Shown in pieces: positions 7,385 to 10,823 of a stretch of 10,823 bases of DNA. Location of the stretch: contig QMNJ01000040.1 in assembly GCA_003647715.1 (NCBI GenBank), positions 1 to 10,823 on the forward strand, in the 5' to 3' direction. Position 1 is the first letter of the stretch. Every line of letters starts with the position of its first letter. Under the pieces are notes generated by a model, which saw only the letters and a list, made by a program, of their open reading frames with translations, did not search any database and was not told where the DNA came from. The stretch comes from Candidatus Coatesiibacteriota bacterium (GTDB taxonomy: Bacteria > RBG-13-66-14 > B26-G2). Position numbers and translations under genes: made by a program.

Positions 7385-7414
7385 TTGACATCTACATAAT
7401 ACTGTAAATAGAAT
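7385..7414 (+). promoter_or_regulatory. promoter of the HU gene
   Basis: A perfect TTGACA at 7385-7390 and TAGAAT (5/6) at 7409-7414 are separated by 18 nt. The predicted RNA start is near 7421, just before the AAGGAGGTG ribosome site (7426-7434). This also excludes the in-frame TTG at 7417 as a start codon for this transcript. Confidence 0.7.
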
Positions 7415-7440
7415 ACTTGCATAGTAAGGAGGTGTTAATA

Positions 7441-7722
7441 TTGAAATCATTAGGTAAAATTGAACTTGCAGAACAGCTTGCCAACAAGACAGGTATGAAC
7501 AAAAAGGAATCTAAGGAATTTCTTGATGCTTTCATAGATGTTATTTCTGATAATCTGAAGGCAGGTAATAAGGTAACCATAACTGGCTTTGGTATCTTTG
7601 GTGTGAAGGACAGGGCTGCGAGAACTGCAAAGAATCCCAGGACTGGTGAGAAGATATATGTTCCTGCAAAGAGAGTTCCCTACTTCAAGGCAGGAGCAAA
7701 CCTGAAGGATGCAGTCCATTGA
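7441..7722 (+). CDS. HU-family DNA-binding protein
   Basis: 93 aa, normal for HU/IHF. It is a dimeric nucleoid protein that bends DNA without strict sequence specificity. The family signature is complete: an N-terminal helical part (IELAEQLANKTGMNKKES), the GFGIFGV strand at 49-55, and the DNA-intercalating arm at about 57-79 with RTAKNPRTGEKIYVPAKRVP, including the tip Asn65-Pro66. It ends with FKAGANLKDAV. The start is TTG at 7441: AAGGAGGTG ends 6 nt before it, and the promoter places the RNA start near 7421. An upstream in-frame TTG at 7417 would add eight residues (MHSKEVLI) encoded by the ribosome site itself and is rejected. Its own promoter and terminator make it a single-gene unit. 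HU is also used by many phages, but lysine-rich HU beside aspS looks chromosomal. HU rather than IHF is inferred from the general pattern. Confidence 0.95.
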   Translation: MKSLGKIELAEQLANKTGMNKKESKEFLDAFIDVISDNLKAGNKVTITGFGIFGVKDRAARTAKNPRTGEKIYVPAKRVPYFKAGANLKDAVH

Positions 7723-7774
7723 GACAGAATAATCAATCAGGTAAACTCACCATTTGAAACCCACTCCGAGACAT

Positions 7775-7810
7775 AAGAAGGCACTATAAAAAATTAGTGC
7801 CTTCTTTCTA
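7775..7810 (+). terminator. intrinsic terminator after HU
   Basis: A perfect 12-bp stem (7775-7786 with 7795-7806) encloses an 8-nt loop, TAAAAAAT, and is followed by a short T-rich run (TCTA). It separates HU from the phage-like cassette. The 3' T-run is short, but the stem is long and the A-run in the loop, with purines upstream, makes it usable from the opposite strand too. Confidence 0.75.
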
Positions 7811-7859
7811 TGTAAAGCCCCTCGCATTAGATATTTTTATTTATTTATGGTTTACATTA

Positions 7860-7868
7860 TGCTATAAT
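7860..7868 (+). promoter_or_regulatory. extended -10 promoter of the phage-like cassette
   Basis: TGCTATAAT at 7860-7868 is a perfect extended -10 (TGN plus TATAAT). RNA would start near 7875, with GGAGG at 7887-7891 and ATG at 7899. No good -35 lies 17 nt upstream (TTTATT at best), which extended -10 promoters tolerate. An alternative pair, TTTACA (7851-7856) and TATAAC (7873-7878), would leave an unusually short leader. Confidence 0.55.
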
Positions 7869-7898
7869 ATATTATAACAATATGATGGAGGTCTGTCA

Positions 7899-8060
7899 AT
7901 GCCATACACAGTAAGAATAAGACCCACTCTTAAAGCAGGGCGAAGAAGAAGAGGAGGGTATCTCTTCACAAGGGAGGCGAAGCTACTTAAAAAGGTGCCT
8001 GTTGAAATAAGAGAGGACCCCTATCTTGAGGTTAAAAAGGTTAGAAGGAGCAAGAGATGA
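7899..8060 (+). CDS. 53-aa basic protein, Mu gp35 / HI1506-like (first gene of the phage-like cassette)
   Basis: ATG at 7899 with GGAGG 7 nt upstream, ending at TGA 8058-8060. It is highly basic (RRRR at 16-19 and a KKVRRSKR end). Its layout, 'VRIRP..., RRGGY-F-T..., L-VPVEI-EDPYLEV', resembles the small proteins that follow the major capsid gene in Mu-like phages (gp35/HI1506 type: R-R-AG-x-F, then P-V-E-x, then D-P-x-L-x-V). That match is by pattern from memory. Its stop overlaps the next start by four bases (ATGA at 8057-8060), so the two are translationally coupled. In Mu-type phages the role of this protein is not settled. Here no capsid gene precedes it, which is unusual. It may bind nucleic acid or act as a head-completion accessory; neither is shown by the sequence. 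Confidence 0.75.
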   Translation: MPYTVRIRPTLKAGRRRRGGYLFTREAKLLKKVPVEIREDPYLEVKKVRRSKR

Positions 8061-8506
8061 GCAGATACACTACCAGAGAGCAGATAAGGAGCCACCTGCC
8101 AGCCCTTACAATGGAGGTTGCGAGTGATGAGCTACTTAACGAGATGATTGAAGAGGCAAGCGACATAGTAGATGCCAACATCTCATCACTATACATTACA
8201 CCACTATCAGAACCATACGATGCCATAATCACTCACATCACAACCTACCTCGCCATAACCCTGGTGCTGTCCTCAATATATACTGATGCTTCATCCACCA
8301 TAAGACGATTGCTTGAAACCATCGGGGAACAGGCATACGACCTACTAGACAGGGTTAAGGATGGAGATATTCCGCTTATTAAAGCGAAAATTAAGGGCTA
8401 CAGAGATTTGCGCTCTTTCAGACAGGGACTCACCAAGTCCGAGAAGGGCAACAGTCAATTCTATATTCCTGATGAGGTTAAGAGAGATGGAGGTGAATGG
8501 AAATGA
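8057..8506 (+). CDS. head-tail connector-like protein, DUF1320 / Mu gp36-like
   Basis: 149 aa. It opens with YTTREQIRSHLP (4-15), followed by an acidic helix (DELLNEMIEEASDIVDANISSLY, 24-46), the TPLSEPYDAIITHITTYLAI stretch (48-67) and a helical block ending LLDRVKDGDIPL (96-107). This order, with a charged N-terminal helix, an 'I-x-L-Y-x-x-P-L' turn, then a hydrophobic helix and a G-x-I/V-x-L end, is that of DUF1320/gp36 proteins, thought to complete the head-tail junction in Mu-like and other tailed phages. The C-terminus beyond 110 is basic and polar and probably flexible. AAGGAG lies 6 nt before the ATG, which overlaps the previous stop. Its own stop overlaps the next ATG (8503-8506). 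Family call is from pattern recognition and not a search. Confidence 0.7.
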   Translation: MSRYTTREQIRSHLPALTMEVASDELLNEMIEEASDIVDANISSLYITPLSEPYDAIITHITTYLAITLVLSSIYTDASSTIRRLLETIGEQAYDLLDRVKDGDIPLIKAKIKGYRDLRSFRQGLTKSEKGNSQFYIPDEVKRDGGEWK

Positions 8507-9222
8507 AACTGTTAGGCAAGGGCTTAATTCTTGACATAACAACCGGTGCGCCGTTCGGTGACTATGGGGAATTGCTGATAAGGTTCGGTGTGGAGACCAT
8601 AAACATCCCCAGGGGCGACACTACCGGTTCATACACCATACCGGTTGGAACGCAGGCGACTGGGCGAATCTCGTGGTATGACATATCACCAAAGCATCTC
8701 GCCTCTCTTATAGGCGGTGAACACAGCCCCGGCTCGGTGAGAAAGAAGGACCACGAAGCCCATACCGTACCTGAGGATACATTGATGATTACACTTGTGC
8801 ACTCAGAGGTGATTACCAACTCAGAGGTGGTTTTGGCAAAGTCAGGCGAGAGGTTTGAAAGAGTTAGCGAAAACCCCCTCAAGAACGAATACACTATCAC
8901 CGACAACGAATTAACATTTAATGAGCAAAATGCGGGGCAGGAGGTGTTCATAACCTACTTCCACTACGATGAGGCAGAAGGAATCCAGATTGACTGTTCC
9001 CCATGGACACTACCATCTTACTTTGAGTTACTTGGAAGTTTGAGATTATTGAAAACAGGTATAGGTATGGAGGCGGGAGATATAGTCATCAATGCTAAGA
9101 GGTGTATAAGAATATCACCGCTGGAGGTAGGCGCTCTGTCAGGTGAGGCAGGGAGGTTGGGCTTTGATTTCGCCATTGAAAATATCGCCCCCGGCGACCT
9201 GACCATCTACTTCTCTGAATAG
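8503..9222 (+). CDS. probable major tail tube protein
   Basis: 239 aa from ATG 8503. GGAGG at 8489-8493 lies 9 nt before this ATG and only 3 nt before an in-frame ATG at 8497, and ATG 8503 makes an ATGA overlap with the upstream stop, so 8503 is preferred. The protein is beta-rich and without signal or membrane segments. It has LGKGLILDITTGAPFGDYGELLIRF at the N-terminus and TGSYTIPVGTQATGRISWYDISPKHLASLIGG at 41-72. A 'G-x-I-x-W' strand followed by a helix ending LIGG is typical of phage tail proteins, and position between connector and chaperone genes points to the tail tube. There is only one such gene and no sheath-like protein, so a non-contractile tail is implied. I cannot exclude a head decoration or neck protein. 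Confidence 0.6.
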   Translation: MKLLGKGLILDITTGAPFGDYGELLIRFGVETINIPRGDTTGSYTIPVGTQATGRISWYDISPKHLASLIGGEHSPGSVRKKDHEAHTVPEDTLMITLVHSEVITNSEVVLAKSGERFERVSENPLKNEYTITDNELTFNEQNAGQEVFITYFHYDEAEGIQIDCSPWTLPSYFELLGSLRLLKTGIGMEAGDIVINAKRCIRISPLEVGALSGEAGRLGFDFAIENIAPGDLTIYFSE

Positions 9223-9235
9223 GAGTTGATACAAG

Positions 9236-9553
9236 ATGTCCTCAGACAATATTGATGAGATACTTAAGAAGACGGTGAAGAGCGGAGATGTCTCCCTCGC
9301 CATACCCAACCTCATTGCTCTCAATGCAATGAGAACCATCGCATCTAACGAAGACATTGACGACACAGAACGCCTCATTCTCACCGTTTGGGTGCTGGAG
9401 AACCAGCACTCAGAACGCCTACTTGACTTCAGGGATAACCCACCCTCCAGAGGTGAACTTGCTAAAACCGCTATGAAGATAGACATAGAAAACATTCACC
9501 ACTATATCGCCTGCCTGGAGGAGATTGAAAAGCTCCTGGGGGGAAAAAAATAG
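9236..9553 (+). CDS. tail assembly chaperone-like protein, upstream frame
   Basis: 105 aa, mostly helical, acidic at the N-terminus (DNIDEILKKTV) and ending in EIEKLLGGKK, just before TAG 9551-9553. AGGAG sits 10 nt before the ATG. I call it from position and form: tailed phages carry two small overlapping genes between tail tube and tape measure, the first made alone and the second as a frameshift fusion (lambda G and GT). Here the last codons are GGG GGA AAA AAA, a strong slippery run, and the next frame opens within the overlap. The family is very diverse in sequence, so no residue signature confirms this. The role would be to hold the tape measure during tail assembly; these chaperones are not in the final particle. 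Confidence 0.6.
   Translation: MSSDNIDEILKKTVKSGDVSLAIPNLIALNAMRTIASNEDIDDTERLILTVWVLENQHSERLLDFRDNPPSRGELAKTAMKIDIENIHHYIACLEEIEKLLGGKK
9538..9550 (+). other. candidate programmed frameshift site, G6A7
   Basis: Six G (9538-9543) and seven A (9544-9550) immediately precede TAG 9551. In the chaperone's frame this is G GGA AAA AAA TAG, containing the canonical heptamer GGGAAAA. A -1 shift would add only about 17 residues before a stop at 9601-9603. A -2 or +1 shift (or transcript slippage on A7) enters the long downstream frame and makes a fusion of about 165 residues. From memory, phage Mu uses -2 in the equivalent place. Confidence 0.55.
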
Positions 9554-9560
9554 GGTCAAT

Positions 9561-9734
9561 ATGGCTTCAGTCAATCTTTCAGAACTTCTGGTTTTCATAT
9601 TGAGGAGATACCCTGCACTGGGCTTAAGGGAGATACTTACCGAGATGAACATACTGAACCTTATGTCGCTGATTGACTGTGATATGAGATTGACCGAAAA
9701 GATTAAAGAGATTACTGACTTCTTCTCAGATTAG
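9561..9734 (+). CDS. tail assembly chaperone-like protein, downstream frame (57 aa alone, or C-terminal part of a frameshift fusion)
   Basis: From ATG 9561 the frame gives 57 residues: MASVNLSELLVFILRRYPAL, then a helical REILTEMNILNLMSLID block and an acidic end. The same frame is open back to 9489, so it overlaps the upstream frame by about 65 bp, including the whole slippery run. AGGG at 9552-9555, 5 nt before the ATG, is a weak ribosome site, so independent translation is possible. The usual phage arrangement would instead make it the 'T' part of a G-T fusion that recruits the tail tube to the tape measure. The next gene starts 17 nt after its TAG. Identity rests on position, size and the frameshift run, not on sequence similarity. 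Confidence 0.55.
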   Translation: MASVNLSELLVFILRRYPALGLREILTEMNILNLMSLIDCDMRLTEKIKEITDFFSD

Positions 9735-9751
9735 TGAGATGGAGGATTATA

Positions 9752-10405
9752 ATGCCTAAAAAGAAATATAGTAATGACGACCTCTATAGAAAATTTGACC
9801 AGGTATTATCACGGCTGGAGGAGAGGCAGAACACTTTTCTGGATAAGAGCTCCAGAACCTTCAGCACCATATATGGCAACATATTGGGTCTCGACAGCAA
9901 TCTGAACAGGGTCTCACGCAGATTTGACAGCATTCTCAATAAGGCACTGGGGCACTCAGACACCCTCCTCGCCAACTTTACCGAACTTACCCAGAACGCC
10001 TTGAGCATTGCCACTGACACATTTAAGTCCATCTTGGAGAGCGCTCTCAATAGCATAGGTGGCGGGGGCTTCTTTTCTATACTCAGCGGCTTTCTGTCAT
10101 TTATCCCCTTCTTTCAGGAGGGCGGTATAATCAAGGGGACGAGGAAAGGCACCCCAGCAATAATAGGTGAGAGATTCACAACTGAGGTTATACTACCCCT
10201 TGAGAAACTTGAGAATATCATATCAAGTGGGAACCCGCCTGAAACCAAAGGTGTGGTCATAAACGAGGGAGACATAAATATTGAGGTGAAGGGCAGTTTA
10301 ACCGATAGAGAGACCCTGATTGACGAGGTCTATAAGGCGGCTATGACGGGCAGGTTGAAGGCAATGGAGCGTGCACTTGGCTGGCTTAATATAGAAGAGG
10401 AATAG
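9752..10405 (+). CDS. short tail tape-measure-like protein
   Basis: 217 aa from ATG 9752, with GGAGG 6 nt upstream; an in-frame GTG at 9734 lacks a ribosome site and is rejected. The N-terminal 100 residues are a long polar helix (coiled-coil-like: FDQVLSRLEERQNTFLDKSS, then LDSNLNRVSRRFDSILNKAL). A glycine hinge (GGGG at 103-106) and a hydrophobic segment, FFSILSGFLSFIPFF (107-121), follow. The 122-152 block, QEGGIIKGTRKGTPAIIGER then TEVILPLEKL, is the C-terminal signature of tape-measure proteins (GGI-x-x-x-T-x-x-IGE-x-E-x-x-x-PL). The end (170-217) is a strand pair and an alpha-helix (DEVYKAAMTGRLKAMERALG). Most tape-measure proteins are several times longer; here only one helix plus the C-terminal part is present. 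At about 1.5 angstroms per helical residue the tail would be about 30 nm or less. Confidence 0.7.
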   Translation: MPKKKYSNDDLYRKFDQVLSRLEERQNTFLDKSSRTFSTIYGNILGLDSNLNRVSRRFDSILNKALGHSDTLLANFTELTQNALSIATDTFKSILESALNSIGGGGFFSILSGFLSFIPFFQEGGIIKGTRKGTPAIIGERFTTEVILPLEKLENIISSGNPPETKGVVINEGDINIEVKGSLTDRETLIDEVYKAAMTGRLKAMERALGWLNIEEE

Positions 10406-10406
10406 A

Positions 10407-10823
10407 ATGTCAACCACGACAAAGAACATATTAGCAGGCGGAAAAACAGTAGAGATACTCGTCTCTGGCAGGGTGAACAATATCAACAAAAGATTTGATA
10501 TTACCACAGCAGTTGTCTCTATCAGCCCCTTCACCATCTCTATTGATGACCCGCTTCTACCCGCTCAATCATCCTATCTATCAGTTGAGGTTGACGGCAA
10601 CGCACTTATAGAAGACGCCAGATTATCATCGCTCATTGAGTCCAACTACACAGATACAATTGAGGTATTTTTATGTTATAAGAACCTCAAGAAACTCATT
10701 TTCAAGGGCTATCTCGGTCAGATTGAAAGGTGCGGTGACTTCTCAAAGCATAGATATCTGTTAAAATACAATAGTGGCATAAAATCAATCCAAGAGATTG
10801 GCGTCTCGGAACTGGCACCGCTC
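10407..10823 (+). CDS. tail-tip or baseplate-like protein, N-terminal part (partial)
   Basis: The frame opens at ATG 10407, one base after the upstream stop codon, with GAGG 6 nt before it. It runs off the right edge with 139 codons visible. The protein is beta-rich with no signal or membrane segment: VEILVSGRVNNINKRF (15-30), AVVSISPFTISIDDP (35-49), SSYLSVEVDGNALIED (55-70) and KLIFKGYLGQIERCG (96-110). Repeated 'x-V-x-G-x' strand pairs of this kind are common in distal-tail and baseplate-hub proteins, whose genes follow the tape measure. I infer a role from order only; the family is not recognisable to me. Confidence 0.5.
   Translation, partial: MSTTTKNILAGGKTVEILVSGRVNNINKRFDITTAVVSISPFTISIDDPLLPAQSSYLSVEVDGNALIEDARLSSLIESNYTDTIEVFLCYKNLKKLIFKGYLGQIERCGDFSKHRYLLKYNSGIKSIQEIGVSELAPL

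Noticed and set aside
8497..8502. ATG at 8497 as start of the tail tube gene
   Set aside because: It lies only 3 nt after GGAGG; ATG 8503 has proper spacing and forms an ATGA overlap.
9601..9603. A -1 frameshift product of the chaperone pair
   Set aside because: The GGGAAAA heptamer allows -1, but the -1 frame ends after about 17 residues and does not join the long downstream frame.
1..10823. CRISPR array or complete insertion sequence
   Set aside because: No regularly spaced repeats and no transposase frame are visible on either strand.

Overview
The window looks like a chromosomal segment of an uncultivated, probably thermophilic bacterium. Shine-Dalgarno sites are strong throughout, and start codons include TTG twice. 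Arginine is often AGA/AGG and isoleucine often ATA, while intergenic DNA is very AT-rich. The AspRS is of the bacterial type with its extra insertion domain, and HU is bacterial. The left-hand membrane-protein cluster reminds me of genes seen in candidate phyla such as WOR-3 or in Chloroflexota. That placement is from memory and is weak.

Layout. (1) Positions 1-312 hold the 3' end of a plus-strand gene of unknown function. (2) Positions 373-4954 hold a minus-strand run of five tightly spaced genes, read from right to left: a 377-aa soluble protein with barrel-sandwich-like repeats and a KOW-like tail, a 391-aa exported FN3 plus DUF6754-like membrane protein, a 209-aa six-helix membrane protein, a 278-aa two-anchor protein and a 228-aa six-helix membrane protein. 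It looks like one operon building an uncharacterised membrane complex. (3) Positions 4955-5579 are a 625-bp gene-free region with a dyad over the operon's -35 box, a promoter-like pair, small hairpins and a perfect 20-bp palindrome followed by T7. It could hold a small RNA or an attenuated aspS leader. (4) Positions 5580-7349 encode aspartyl-tRNA synthetase and 7441-7722 encode HU, which has its own promoter and terminator. (5) From 7899 to the right edge runs a plus-strand cassette of phage-tail type: a 53-aa Mu gp35/HI1506-like protein, a DUF1320/Mu gp36-like connector, a probable tail tube protein, two small tail-assembly-chaperone-like frames joined by a G6A7 slippery run, a very short tape-measure-like protein and the start of a tail-tip-like protein.

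The right-hand cassette begins directly after the HU terminator with its own extended -10 promoter and has no terminase, portal or capsid gene before it. It is either one end of a rearranged prophage or a domesticated tail or gene-transfer-agent-like particle. Its genes are translationally coupled (two ATGA overlaps) and their order, connector, tube, chaperones, tape measure, tip, is that of a non-contractile tail.

The three items most worth following up are the frameshift site, whose geometry needs -2 or +1 rather than the usual -1, the 217-aa tape measure with the missing head module, and the five-gene membrane cluster.
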